A stretch of DNA of 64,000 nucleotides, from assembly GCA_963623875.1 (NCBI GenBank), contig CAVFNL010000005.1, positions 1-64,000 of the forward strand, read 5' to 3'. The stretch comes from UBA3206 sp963623875. Lineage in GTDB: Bacteria > Bacillota_I > Bacilli_A > Acholeplasmatales > Anaeroplasmataceae. Every line of letters starts with the position of its first letter. Positions within the stretch are counted from its first letter, which is position 1. The notes under the pieces are model-generated. The model worked only from the letters and a program-made list of their open reading frames with translations. It had not been told where the DNA came from and did no database searches. Position numbers and translations under genes: made by a program. Below are positions 17,807-26,599 of this stretch, in pieces.

Positions 17807-18740
17807 CAATATCACCATCCTTAACTTCTTTTAATTCTTTTTTCTTAGATTTTTTCTTTTCAATAAATTGTTCAAATTTTAATTTTAATGATGTTTTACC
17901 AAATCTATAAGGACAAACTATAATTTCAAGTAATGTCATTAAACCAGATGAACCAACACCAATTAATGCACTAAACAATACTATTTGCCAGAATATCCAT
18001 CTAGGTTGTCCACCTTTTTGTGATGTCATTAGTAAACATCCTAGTGAATTTCCTGTTTGAATTGTATCAACTAATATTGCTGCTGTAATTGCAAGTGGTG
18101 CTGCAATCTTTAATCCTGTAAAGAAATAAGGCATACATGCTGGAATCATTGTTTTCTTATACTTTTGATAAGTATTAGCTGCACAAAGACTCATAAGATC
18201 ATGTTTTTCTTTTTCTACTTGTTTGTATCCTGCAAGGCAGTTTGTTGATACAGGATAGAATGTAAGAATTGCTGCTATGATAATTCTTGATGCGTTAGCA
18301 CTACCACCTGTCATTTGGAAAATGATTGGTGCCATTCCAAGGATTGGAATCATTTGAATTATCATTAAATATGGGAATGCAATTTTTTCAACTACCCTTG
18401 ATAGATTCATTAGTAGGGCTAGGATAAATCCTAATACAATACCTATTAAGAATCCTATAAATGCATTTAATAATGTATTACCCGCAGCTTTTAGAACTAG
18501 AACAAATCCTAATTCACCACCTGATTTAACAGTAAATATTGATTTTATTATTTCATATAAATGAGGTAGGTAATTTTCAGGATGTCTTGAGAACATAGGC
18601 ATTGATGCAATTACTGATGCTAAAATTTCCCAAATGATAATTATTCCTATTATCCAACAACATAAACTAAAGTATTTAAAATTTGTTACTTTATTTATGA
18701 ATTTTTTAAAGGTTTTCTTTTTTACTACCTTCTCTTCCAT
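17778..18740 (-). CDS. ABC importer permease, SsuC/ThiX type
   Basis: 320-aa permease with an N-terminal helix near residues 25-47 and five further helices. The EAA loop includes AANTYQKYKKTMIPACMPYFF. The C-terminus is a charged Lys/Glu-rich tail of about 45 residues (KKKSKKKELKEV) beyond the usual family length, probably cytoplasmic. It starts three bases after the ATPase stop and ends inside the next permease gene. The two non-identical permeases imply a heterodimeric channel. Confidence 0.9.
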   Translation of the reverse strand: MEEKVVKKKTFKKFINKVTNFKYFSLCCWIIGIIIIWEILASVIASMPMFSRHPENYLPHLYEIIKSIFTVKSGGELGFVLVLKAAGNTLLNAFIGFLIGIVLGFILALLMNLSRVVEKIAFPYLMIIQMIPILGMAPIIFQMTGGSANASRIIIAAILTFYPVSTNCLAGYKQVEKEKHDLMSLCAANTYQKYKKTMIPACMPYFFTGLKIAAPLAITAAILVDTIQTGNSLGCLLMTSQKGGQPRWIFWQIVLFSALIGVGSSGLMTLLEIIVCPYRFGKTSLKLKFEQFIEKKKSKKKELKEVKDGDIDENSEEKME

Positions 18741-18743
18741 ATC

Positions 18744-19523
18744 CTACACCCCCTCAAAACTATTTCTTACCTTAGTTACTAATTCAGTAAACTCAGCTGT
18801 TCCTTTCATGTCAAGAGTTCTAGGACGAGGTAGTTTTACATCAACTACTGCTGATAATCTTCCTGGATGTGGAGATAAGATACAAATTCTATCTGATAAG
18901 AATACTGCTTCTTGAATATTGTGAGTTACGAATATAATTGTTTTGTTTGTCTTTCTCCAAATTCTAAGTAAATCCTCATGTAATTTTTCTTTAGTAAATT
19001 CATCAAGTGCTGAGAATGGTTCATCCATAAGTAATATTTCAGGTTTTAATGCAAATGCTCTAGCAATACCAACACGTTGTTGCATACCACCTGATAATTG
19101 ATTTGGATAGTGATTTGCGAAATCATGAAGGTTTACTAAATCTAGCATTTCAAGAGCTGCCTTCTTTCGCTCTTCTTTTGATACATGCATTATCTCAAGC
19201 GGAAGTTCAACATTCTTTATTACTGTTCTCCAATCATATAGAACTGGCGCTTGGAATACCATTCCATATTTTCTTTTAAGTCTTGCTTCTTTTGGTGTCA
19301 TACCTTCAATAAGTACTTCACCTTGAGTATTTTCTATTAAGTTTGCGATGATTCTTAACAATGTTGATTTACCACATCCTGATGGACCAAGAAGTGATAT
19401 GAATTCACCTTTTTTAATATCTAGTGTGACATCAGTAAGTGCTGTAACTGTTTTATCTTGTGCTTCATATGTCATACCAACATGATCAAGTTTGATTTCT
19501 ACTAAATCTTTTATTTCTTCCAT
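18744..19523 (-). CDS. ABC importer ATPase, SsuB/TauB type
   Basis: About 259-aa ATPase, first gene of the pyrimidine-degradation operon. Walker A GPSGCGKST, Q-loop, signature LSGGMQQR, Walker B ILLMDEPFSALDEFT and H-loop FVTHN are intact, as in nitrate/sulfonate/thiamine-precursor importers. The frame is open back to 19574, but that stretch encodes a terminator hairpin. The ATG at 19523 follows GGAAGGA and begins MEEIKDLVEIKLDHVG, so it is the likely start. The gene is preceded by two tandem terminator hairpins. Confidence 0.92.
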   Translation of the reverse strand: MEEIKDLVEIKLDHVGMTYEAQDKTVTALTDVTLDIKKGEFISLLGPSGCGKSTLLRIIANLIENTQGEVLIEGMTPKEARLKRKYGMVFQAPVLYDWRTVIKNVELPLEIMHVSKEERKKAALEMLDLVNLHDFANHYPNQLSGGMQQRVGIARAFALKPEILLMDEPFSALDEFTKEKLHEDLLRIWRKTNKTIIFVTHNIQEAVFLSDRICILSPHPGRLSAVVDVKLPRPRTLDMKGTAEFTELVTKVRNSFEGV

Positions 19524-19554
19524 AATAACAAATCCTTCCGTATAAAAAACAAAA

Positions 19555-19572
19555 GGCGCTTTTTTAAGCGCC
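19555..19572 (-). terminator. Leader terminator T2 before the pyrimidine-degradation operon
   Basis: GGCGCTT (19566-19572 read on the minus strand) pairs with AAGCGCC (19555-19561) around a 4-nt loop, followed by TTTTGTTTTTT. It lies 31 nt upstream of the first start codon, so it can only act as a leader attenuator or as the end of an upstream transcript. Confidence 0.75.
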
Positions 19573-19607
19573 ATTGATTCTTAATAATTAACAATATTAA
19601 AATAAAA

Positions 19608-19635
19608 AGCAATGAAGTATCTTCGCTTCATTGCT
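19608..19635 (-). terminator. Leader terminator T1 before the pyrimidine-degradation operon
   Basis: A perfect 10-bp stem AGCAATGAAG/CTTCATTGCT with an 8-nt loop is followed on the minus strand by TTTTTATTTT. It is a second terminator-like hairpin 36 nt upstream of T2. Confidence 0.75.
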
Positions 19636-19661
19636 AACTTAATTACACCACCTATTTTAGT

Positions 19662-19732
19662 ACGTTTTTTAGAAAATGCAACATTTGTTTTGTTTTATTC
19701 TTCTAAAAGCGCTTTTTTTGCTAAAAAAACGT
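19662..19732 (-). promoter_or_regulatory. Candidate structured leader RNA of the pyrimidine-degradation operon
   Basis: 19662-19672 (ACGTTTTTTAG) and 19721-19732 (CTAAAAAAACGT) are complementary over 11 bp with one bulge and enclose about 48 nt. Inside is the palindrome AAAAGCGCTTTT (19705-19716), which resembles the cre-like boxes of the pectate lyases and whose AAGCGC could pair with the GCGCTT arm of T2. This could be an aptamer/anti-terminator, or simply an operator in AT-rich DNA. No known riboswitch consensus was recognised. Confidence 0.3.
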
Positions 19733-20051
19733 CATATCTATGGCTATCCACGAATAAAATACATGTTTCCATTATTTTTTATTTTATAACCACACTTTTT
19801 TATTTTCTTTATTCAAGATTTTTTAAACAAAAATACATAAAACAACTTAAAATATTATTATATATTTCATTTAAAATCTTTTAATAAAACAATTTTTAAT
19901 AGATTCCTCATTTATTATTTACCCTTATTTATATTACAATTAACACCAATTTATATAACTTTGCTAGACATTAAACTATTACAAAATTCTAACATATAAT
20001 ATAATCTTTTATTAAATGAAACTTAAATTAATATCATCTAACAAAATAAAA
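19733..20051. other. AT-rich intergenic region upstream of the pyrimidine operon
   Basis: No gene was recognised. This stretch must hold the promoter of the ten-gene operon. A minus-strand TATAAA lies near 19782-19788 without a convincing -35. The plus-strand open frame over 19612-19884 lacks a ribosome binding site and is judged spurious. Confidence 0.5.
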
Positions 20052-20091
20052 AACACTCCTAAAATAGACTTTAATCTATTCTAGAAGTGTT
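20052..20091 (-). terminator. Terminator of the second pectate lyase gene
   Basis: A long stem with outer arms AACACT/AGTGTT and an inner AATAGA/TCTATT helix, with small mismatches, is followed on the minus strand by TTTTTTATTTT. It lies about 10 nt after the stop. Confidence 0.85.
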
Positions 20092-20101
20092 ATATTTTTT
20101 A

Positions 20102-22824
20102 TTATCCTACGATAATTGCATATACATTAATTGCATCACCTTTTATAATTGTTATTTCACCTGCTGAAATTTCAATTGTAAATACTCCGTTGCTATCAGA
20201 TGTATATTTAGTACCATTAACTTTTATTGTCTTTGATGCTGTATCAGAAATAATTGTTAATGTTGTTGCTTGTGTTGTAGTAAATTTAATGGATGTAGCT
20301 GATTCCATCTTTAAAGCAGTTGTATATGTTACGCCATCATATGTCTTGGCCGCAATACCACTCTTTAAACTTCCGCTTACAGTAAAATATGAATTATCTC
20401 CTGCCTCTGTTGGGAATGTTAATGTTTCAGATGTTTGAGGAAGAGCTTGTAAAGCTTCTTCACAAGCTATTAATTTTGAAATATTTGAAACTTTTAATTG
20501 TTCATCAGATGTAAGTTCTGCATATGCAGCTCTTGCGGCTTTAATAGCACTTCTATTTGAAGCTGTTACAGCAGTTGATTCAGGAAGAGCTTCAATTAAA
20601 ACTATAACATCATCTGCAGTCTTAGCTGTAACTGTTGTATCAGTATTCCCTGTATCTGTAGATCCTGATGATGAATTATTATCAGTATATACTCCTACTA
20701 TTACATCTTTATATGCAACAAGAGCTGCTTTAAGTGCTTCATTTACTGCATAAGATGGGTCATCCTCTTCATTATTGAATGTCCATTTAAAGTCTCCTCC
20801 ACCAACACGTCCAGCATATGTTTGTACTTTAGTTTTAGCCTCTTCAGGGCTATCAACATTATATGAATACATAAGTGATGAATTTGTATCAAAGTTATTA
20901 TATGTAGTTCCACCCTTTAGAGCTGTTACTGAGCTTGGAACTTGTTCATTTCTTGATGATACAACATATGCATCAAAGCTTGTTGCAGAATCATTTTGTG
21001 ACTTAAATGAAGTAGGTCCATCAAAAGTATTATTATAAGCCTTAATAATACCTCCATTTTCACCACTAAATGTTCCATCTCCATCCGCATCAGTTCCTTG
21101 ACCTGATATTAACATAGGTTTCATTGTAGCAGTTGATCTAAAGTAGTTGTTTTCAACGAATGCTGAACCGCCCATTGTCATACCTACACCATATTTTGCA
21201 TTTCCATCAAAGTAATTGTTATAAATATGAACAGTACATGTTCTAATACGTGGATGACGTGAATCTGAATGGTCATACCAGTTGTGATGATATGTAATAT
21301 AATTTGTAGTCTCTTCGTCCTTCATTCCTTGAAGGTTAGATTTTCCTGTATCATAAAAATGGTTATATGAATGTGTAATATATGAAGATGTTTTAGTATC
21401 TAGTGCTCCATCTCCTTTTACTTGGTCAGCATCACTTCCTGCATCTCCATAGAAGAAATCATTATTATGGCACCATACATGGTCATTTCCTTGTTGTAAT
21501 CCTAGATCATCACCTTCGCTACTATTACAGTTCATGAATCCTAAGTTTCTTATTTCAACATTAGATGAATTCTTAACTCTAATTCCAAATCCATTACATG
21601 TTGTATCTTCTCCAATACCTTCAATTGTTAAACCACAAGTTATGGCATCAATTAAAATATCTCCTTTTTCCATTACAGCTGGATCTGTGATATTTCCCAT
21701 TAATCTTATACATAATGAATTTGCAGTTTGTTTTTTTGCACCAGCAATAATATTTTGTAATCCTGTATATGTTCCACCGTTAATAACAGCCTTAACAGTA
21801 TCCTTATTTGAATTAGATACGTATACAACTACTGCATTACTCTTTAATACACCATTATCGTTATAAGCTCCTGATGATGTATTAGTTGTTACTTTAGTTT
21901 GTTTTCCTGTTCCATTTACAAATGCAAATCCTGATCTTTCGTGTGCTTGAACAGTAATATTTTTAGCTACTGCTCCTTCTTGCTCAACACCATTAACTAT
22001 AGGACATACTTTAAGTGTATAATATCCACTCTTAAGACCTACTATATCTACTCTATAATAATTACTATATTTTCTTAATAATTCTTTATCTACTTTAGTA
22101 TATGTTGTAGCAGAATCTTCTTTTATATACACATTATAACTTGTAGCACCATCTACATAACCAAATTTAGCATACAATGACTCTAAATGTCCTTTTACTT
22201 CAGTAAATTCAAGAGTACTTGAACCTTTATCAATTGAAGGTGTAGTAGGTGTGATTTTATCTCCACCTGTTGATGTGTCAGTATTTCCACCTGTCGATGT
22301 GTCAGTGTTTCCACCTGTTGATGTGTCAGTGTTTCCACCTGTTGATGTATCTGTGTTTCCACCTGTTGATGTATCTGTGTTTCCACCTGTTGATGTATCA
22401 GTGTTTCCACCTGTTGATGTATCTGTGTTTCCACCTGTTGATGTATCAGTGTTTCCACCTGTTGATGTATCTGTGTTTCCACCTGTTGATGTATCAGTGT
22501 TTCCACCTGTTGATGTATCAGTATTTCCACCTGTTGATGTATCAGTATTTCCACCTGTTGATGTATCAGTATTTCCGCCTGTTGATGTGTCAGTGTTTCC
22601 ACCTGTTGATGTATCAGTATTTCCGCCTGTTGATGTGTCAGTGTTTCCACCTGTTGATGTATCAGTATTTCCGCCTGTTGATGTGTCAGTGTTTCCACCT
22701 GTTGATGTATCAGGTGTTCCTCCATTATCAGTATCTGGTTTGACGTTATTACTTGTTCCACATGACGCAAGCCCTACAAGTGATCCTAAAAACGCAATTG
22801 ATAATCCTATATTTTTAAATTTCA
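20102..22824 (-). CDS. Pectate lyase (PL1 type) lipoprotein with DTSTGG repeat linker
   Basis: 907-aa lipoprotein. The frame is open to a TTG at 22840, but GGAGG lies inside that stretch, so the ATG at 22824 is the start, giving MKFKNIGLSIAF and lipobox LASC. A linker of 19 DTSTGG copies (mostly NTDTSTGG) spans most of residues 40-190. An Fn3-like domain follows. The PL1 beta-helix has DHVWCHNNDFFYGDAG, KGDGALDTK, ITYHHNWYDHSDSRHPRIR (with the RxPxxR motif) and VHIYNNYFDG, all canonical. A helical repeat (EALPESTAVTASNRSAIKAA) and a small C-terminal beta domain end the protein. The core is closer to typical pectate lyases than the first enzyme. A cre-like box lies upstream. Confidence 0.9.
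22263..22718 (-). repeat. 24-bp tandem repeat, 19 units, in the second pectate lyase
   Basis: CCACCT starts recur exactly every 24 bp from 22263 to 22695, giving 19 units that encode NTDTSTGG. Synonymous changes (CCGCCT at 22575, 22623 and 22671, spaced 48 bp) show recent expansion by 48-bp double units. Spacers are absent, so it is not a CRISPR array. Confidence 0.95.
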
Positions 22825-22843
22825 TTTTCTTTTCCTCCAATAT

Positions 22844-22857
22844 TGTAAACGTTTTCT
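22844..22857. promoter_or_regulatory. cre-like operator upstream of the second pectate lyase
   Basis: TGTAAACGTTTTCT on the plus strand matches the CcpA-type consensus TGWAANCGNTNNCA at all but the last base. It sits directly upstream of the GGAGG, the same arrangement as at the first pectate lyase. A CcpA or a pectin-specific LacI-family repressor could bind. Confidence 0.6.
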
Positions 22858-22938
22858 AAAACTTCTTTTAATAAAAGCTAAGTGGTACTTAGCCTTTACA
22901 ATTGGTATTAATAACCTTGTATAGGATTGATTTAAAAT

Positions 22939-23045
22939 AAAAACCAACGAAAGAGAAAGGTAACTGATTATTAATACTCTAAGAAGCAGTAATTTTTATT
23001 ACTTACACCTTATTAACAATCTAATTTCTCGTTTTATTGGTTTTT
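22939..23045 (-). other. Large imperfect inverted repeat after the anti-sigma gene
   Basis: Outer arms AAAAACCAA (22939-22947) and TTGGTTTTT (23037-23045), extended by GAGAAA/TTTCTC, enclose about 60 nt that include a small AGTAAT/ATTACT hairpin. On the minus strand it begins just after the anti-sigma stop and ends with TTGGTTTTTATTTT. It probably terminates that operon, but its size would also fit a structured RNA ahead of the pectate lyase. Confidence 0.5.
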
Positions 23046-23052
23046 TTTAAAA

Positions 23053-24159
23053 TTAATATTTATTTTTTGAATTTTTAAATGTATAGTTAAATGAATTTCC
23101 CTCTTTATTTATATATACATGATTCTTATTCTTGCTCTTAAAACTTCCATCAATATAAGATGTAGTTCCTTTTGTAAAATCTATTTCTAATTTGTAATCA
23201 TCATTTTCATTATTGATTTTAGAATCTACTTCACCATTAATCCAAATATAATTTGTTTTGATTTTAGTTGTAGTTAAGGTATCATCCTTCTTTTCTACAA
23301 CTTCAATCTTCTTTACTATTGATGAATTCTTTACAAATGAATATATATATTCGTTTTCTTTTTCACCAAAAGTCTCAGATATTTCTAATGATTTATCTTC
23401 ATCTATAATTATTTTAGTAGTAAACATAACTTTATTATTTTTAATTATCTTATTACCTGTAAATTGATAAGTACAATCATCTAATACAATTTCACCTAGA
23501 GTATTAGAATTTAATTTTACTATTTGTCCATCTAATTCTTTTTGTTGTATTACAATTTCATCATAGTACACATGATATGTATAATATTGACTATTTATTT
23601 CTAAATCATATTCGTAATCAAATTTTGCATCTTCATTCTTTATATAAAAAGCACTAGTCTTTTTAGAAAGCAATCCAAACATATCTTCCATATTATATAT
23701 ATATGTACTGATGTTTGCGACGATTGCTTCTTCTTCAGATGCAGTTAATTCTTTTGATGATGATTTTTCTAGTTTATCAAATTTTGTAAAATTTCCTAAG
23801 TTATTTGCAATATTAACTATATTATAATATTCCTTTGAATTTACTTCATCTAGATAAGTTATAACATCTTCATCCTTAACATAATTGATGATATCATCTT
23901 CGGTTGAAGTATTAGAATTACTACTTCCACCTTGATTTTTTAATCCAACATTTATTCCAACTGCTACAAGCAATGCTGCACATGCAACCGCAAGTGTTCC
24001 ACTAAATGCAAACTTAAAGATTCTTTTTCTACTCTTTACAGGTTCATTGAAATACACATTTGATATATCTACTTTAGATAGTATTTCTTTACTATAATCT
24101 TTTACTTCTTGCTTATCCGCAAGAACTCTTAATTTATTTTTTATATCTTTATTCTTCAT
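23053..24159 (-). CDS. Probable anti-sigma factor, single-pass membrane protein
   Basis: About 368 aa. A cytoplasmic N-terminus of about 45 residues, one membrane helix (about 47-70, FAFSGTLAVACAALLVAVGINVG) and a large extracytoplasmic domain rich in beta strands and Lys/Asn are seen. No zinc (ZAS) motif is visible. It overlaps the end of the ECF sigma gene, the usual position of an anti-sigma factor. The ATG at 24159 has AGGTAGG upstream and is preferred over a GTG at 24168. The signal sensed is unknown. Confidence 0.75.
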   Translation of the reverse strand: MKNKDIKNKLRVLADKQEVKDYSKEILSKVDISNVYFNEPVKSRKRIFKFAFSGTLAVACAALLVAVGINVGLKNQGGSSNSNTSTEDDIINYVKDEDVITYLDEVNSKEYYNIVNIANNLGNFTKFDKLEKSSSKELTASEEEAIVANISTYIYNMEDMFGLLSKKTSAFYIKNEDAKFDYEYDLEINSQYYTYHVYYDEIVIQQKELDGQIVKLNSNTLGEIVLDDCTYQFTGNKIIKNNKVMFTTKIIIDEDKSLEISETFGEKENEYIYSFVKNSSIVKKIEVVEKKDDTLTTTKIKTNYIWINGEVDSKINNENDDYKLEIDFTKGTTSYIDGSFKSKNKNHVYINKEGNSFNYTFKNSKNKY

Positions 24160-24670
24160 TTGAAACACCTACCTTTCTTCTTAATTGTTTCATTGCTTTA
24201 TTATAAATCCATAGCACTGTACCAAGCGGTTTATCTACAACATCCGCAATTTCTTTAAATTTAAGTTCATTTATTACATGAAGAATTACAATTTCCTTAG
24301 ATAATTGATCTAAATCCTTTAACATATCTAATACTTCGATGTCCACATTCATTTCTTCTTTTGTATCATCTTTAATATAATCAAATATTAAATCATCATG
24401 TACTAATCTTTTTTCTTTATTGTAATGATTAATCGCAATATTATGTGCCATTGTTGTTAAGTATGCGCGTACATTTGTTTTACTTTTATATTTTGAGATA
24501 TTTTCTAGAAATTTAACATAAGTATCTTGCATTAAATCATCAATTGCATCTTTATTCTTTACGATTGATGCTAGTGCGAAGAATACAGTCTTTTTAGTTT
24601 CGGTGTAAAATATGTCGAAATGAGAATAGTTACATTCTCTAAATTCTTCAACTATATCATCTAACTCCAT
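24149..24670 (-). CDS. ECF-type RNA polymerase sigma factor
   Basis: 173-aa sigma-70 family protein of the extracytoplasmic-function group. Region 2 (about 20-85) contains AIDDLMQDTYVKFLENISKY and NVRAYLTTMAHNIAINHY. Region 4 (about 112-165) contains LSKEIVILHVINELKFKEIADVVDKPLGTV. Regions 1.1 and 3 are absent. AGAAGGTGAGAAGGG precedes the ATG. The stop lies inside the following anti-sigma gene. The regulon is unknown. No duplicated ECF-type promoter was identified. Confidence 0.93.
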   Translation of the reverse strand: MELDDIVEEFRECNYSHFDIFYTETKKTVFFALASIVKNKDAIDDLMQDTYVKFLENISKYKSKTNVRAYLTTMAHNIAINHYNKEKRLVHDDLIFDYIKDDTKEEMNVDIEVLDMLKDLDQLSKEIVILHVINELKFKEIADVVDKPLGTVLWIYNKAMKQLRRKVGVSNEE

Positions 24671-24725
24671 ACCCTTCTCACCTTCTTAACAAACAAACTC
24701 TTAGATTTATTGGTGCTTTCAAAAT

Positions 24726-24754
24726 ATTTTAGCATAATTGTTATAATTAATAAA
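24726..24754 (-). promoter_or_regulatory. Promoter of the sigma/anti-sigma operon
   Basis: On the minus strand, TTTATT (24749-24754), a 17-nt spacer and TAAAAT (24726-24731) with an extended TGC just before it. It looks sigma-A dependent rather than self-driven. Confidence 0.5.
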
Positions 24755-24775
24755 GATAGGATACAAAATATAGAA

Positions 24776-24799
24776 AAGCCGATGTTTTACCATCAGCTT
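24776..24799 (-). terminator. Terminator at the end of the purine operon
   Basis: AAGCTGATG and CATCGGCTT form a 9-bp stem with one G-U pair and a 6-nt loop, followed by TTTTC. It lies 11 nt after the small membrane protein gene. Confidence 0.75.
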
Positions 24800-24809
24800 A
24801 TTAAAAATT

Positions 24810-25037
24810 CTATTCACTTTTATCTTTTAGTTTATTCTTCTTTTTCATCTCATATAGTGTGGATAAGAATGCACATCCTACTCCACAAACTATAAATAAT
24901 GCTAATACTAAAAGAGATAACCAAATTGATATATCTGATTTATACATCCAAAAAGAATAAATAATTCCTAATATAACACTATATATAATAATTAATATAA
25001 AATAATGTTTATTTTCTTTTATATCATTAACTGACAT
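24810..25037 (-). CDS. Small two-helix membrane protein of unknown function
   Basis: 75 aa with two hydrophobic helices (about 13-30 and 37-61) and a basic tail KKKNKLKDK. GGGAG precedes the ATG. It starts 6 nt after guaA and ends before the operon terminator, so it is the last gene of the purine operon. The family is not recognised, and a link to purine metabolism is only by position. Confidence 0.7.
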   Translation of the reverse strand: MSVNDIKENKHYFILIIIYSVILGIIYSFWMYKSDISIWLSLLVLALFIVCGVGCAFLSTLYEMKKKNKLKDKSE

Positions 25038-25043
25038 TTATAT

Positions 25044-26588
25044 CTACTCCCATTCAATTGTTGAAGGTGGTTTAGATGTACAATCATAGACAACTCTATT
25101 AACTCCTGGAACTTCATTTACAATTCTTGATGATATTTTTGCAAGAACATCATAAGGAATACGTGCCCAGTCTGCAGTCATTCCATCAATTGATGTAACA
25201 GCTCTAATTGCGATAGCATCGCAATAAGTTCTAAAGTCTCCCATTACACCTACCGATTGAATTCCAGGTAGTACCGTAAAATATTGCCAAATATCTTTTT
25301 CAAGACCAGCATTTTTAATTTCCTCACGTAAAATTAAATCGCTATGGCGAACTTTTTCAAGTCTTTCTTCTGTAATATCACCAATAATACGGATCGCAAG
25401 CCCTGGTCCTGGGAATGGTTGACGCCATACGATGTCTGAAGGAATTCCTAATTCTTCACCAAGTGCTCTTACTTCATCCTTAAATAATTTGTTTAGGGGC
25501 TCAACAAGTTTAAACTTCATATCTTTAGGCAATCCACCAACATTGTGGTGTGATTTAATAGTTTGTGCAGTCTTAGTTCCAGATTCAATAACATCTGTAT
25601 ATAATGTTCCTTGTGCTAAGAAATCGAAGTCTCCTAATTTCTTTGATTCTTCATCGAAACAATATACGAATTCAGAACCAATAATTTTTCTCTTCTTTTC
25701 AGGCTCTGATACTCCTTTTAATTTAGATAAGAATCTGTCTTTTGCGTCAATACGAATAATATTCATACCAAATTTAGAATTTGGTCCTGTAAATGTTTCC
25801 ATAACTTGTTCTGATTCATTTGCACGAAGAAGTCCGTGGTCAATAAACATACAAGTTAATTGATTTCCAATGGCTCTATGAATTAAAGCTGCCGCAACTG
25901 CTGAATCAACACCACCAGAAAGTCCGCATAATACTTTCTTATCCTTTACTGTTTCTCTTATTTCTTTTACTTTTTCTTCAAGGTATGAAGCCATAGTCCA
26001 ATTAGCTTTAGCTTTACAAATCTTGAATACAAAATTTCTTATAATGTCATTTCCATATACTGAATTTCTAACTTCTGGATGGAATTGTGCACAATAAATA
26101 TTCTTCTCTTTATTATACATTGCGGCATTTATTTTGTTTTCAGTTACTGCCGCAACCTTAAATCCATCAGGTATTATTGAAACCTTGTCACCATGACTCA
26201 TCCATACATCTTGAACCTTTGGAAGTCCGTCAAATAACATACAATCATCAACTACAGTAATAGGTGCTCTACCATATTCCTTAGTTTCTCCTGGTTTAAT
26301 TTCTCCACCATGATCCTTTGCACATAATTGCATTCCATAACAAATTCCAAATATAGGTAATCCTAATTTATATATTTCTTTATCACATGAAAAAGCGTCT
26401 TCTTCATAAACTGATTTAGGTCCACCACTAAATACTATTCCTACTACATTACCCATTTCTTTAATTTCATTAGCAGTAATTGTATTTGGAAGTAGTGCAC
26501 TATAAACGCCCATTTCACGGATACGACGAGCAATAAGTTGATTATATTGGCTTCCAAAATCTAATACTATAATCTTATCGTAATCCAT
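25044..26588 (-). CDS. guaA: GMP synthase (glutamine-hydrolysing)
   Basis: 514 aa, normal length. The glutamine amidotransferase domain (1-190) has GICYGMQ with the catalytic Cys and FHPEV. The ATP pyrophosphatase domain has the P-loop SGGVDSAV. The C-terminal dimerisation domain ends in the typical KPPSTIEWE. It converts XMP to GMP and follows guaB by 11 nt. Confidence 0.98.
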   Translation of the reverse strand: MDYDKIIVLDFGSQYNQLIARRIREMGVYSALLPNTITANEIKEMGNVVGIVFSGGPKSVYEEDAFSCDKEIYKLGLPIFGICYGMQLCAKDHGGEIKPGETKEYGRAPITVVDDCMLFDGLPKVQDVWMSHGDKVSIIPDGFKVAAVTENKINAAMYNKEKNIYCAQFHPEVRNSVYGNDIIRNFVFKICKAKANWTMASYLEEKVKEIRETVKDKKVLCGLSGGVDSAVAAALIHRAIGNQLTCMFIDHGLLRANESEQVMETFTGPNSKFGMNIIRIDAKDRFLSKLKGVSEPEKKRKIIGSEFVYCFDEESKKLGDFDFLAQGTLYTDVIESGTKTAQTIKSHHNVGGLPKDMKFKLVEPLNKLFKDEVRALGEELGIPSDIVWRQPFPGPGLAIRIIGDITEERLEKVRHSDLILREEIKNAGLEKDIWQYFTVLPGIQSVGVMGDFRTYCDAIAIRAVTSIDGMTADWARIPYDVLAKISSRIVNEVPGVNRVVYDCTSKPPSTIEWE

Positions 26589-26599
26589 AATATCCTCCT

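Noticed and set aside
19524..19574. N-terminal extension of the importer ATPase (MALKKAPFVF...)
   Set aside because: The DNA is a terminator hairpin with T tail, and GGAAGGA before the ATG at 19523 marks the true start.
19612..19884. Plus-strand 90-codon hydrophobic frame in the pyrimidine operon leader
   Set aside because: No SD, overlaps terminator hairpins, and composition is that of AT-rich intergenic DNA.
22263..22718. CRISPR-like regular repeats
   Set aside because: Units are directly adjacent with no unique spacers and are in frame within a protein gene.
22251..22859. Plus-strand frame of about 200 codons encoding PPVDVSVF repeats
   Set aside because: Antisense of the 24-bp repeat in the pectate lyase gene. 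The repeat length is a multiple of three, so other frames stay open. No ribosome binding site.
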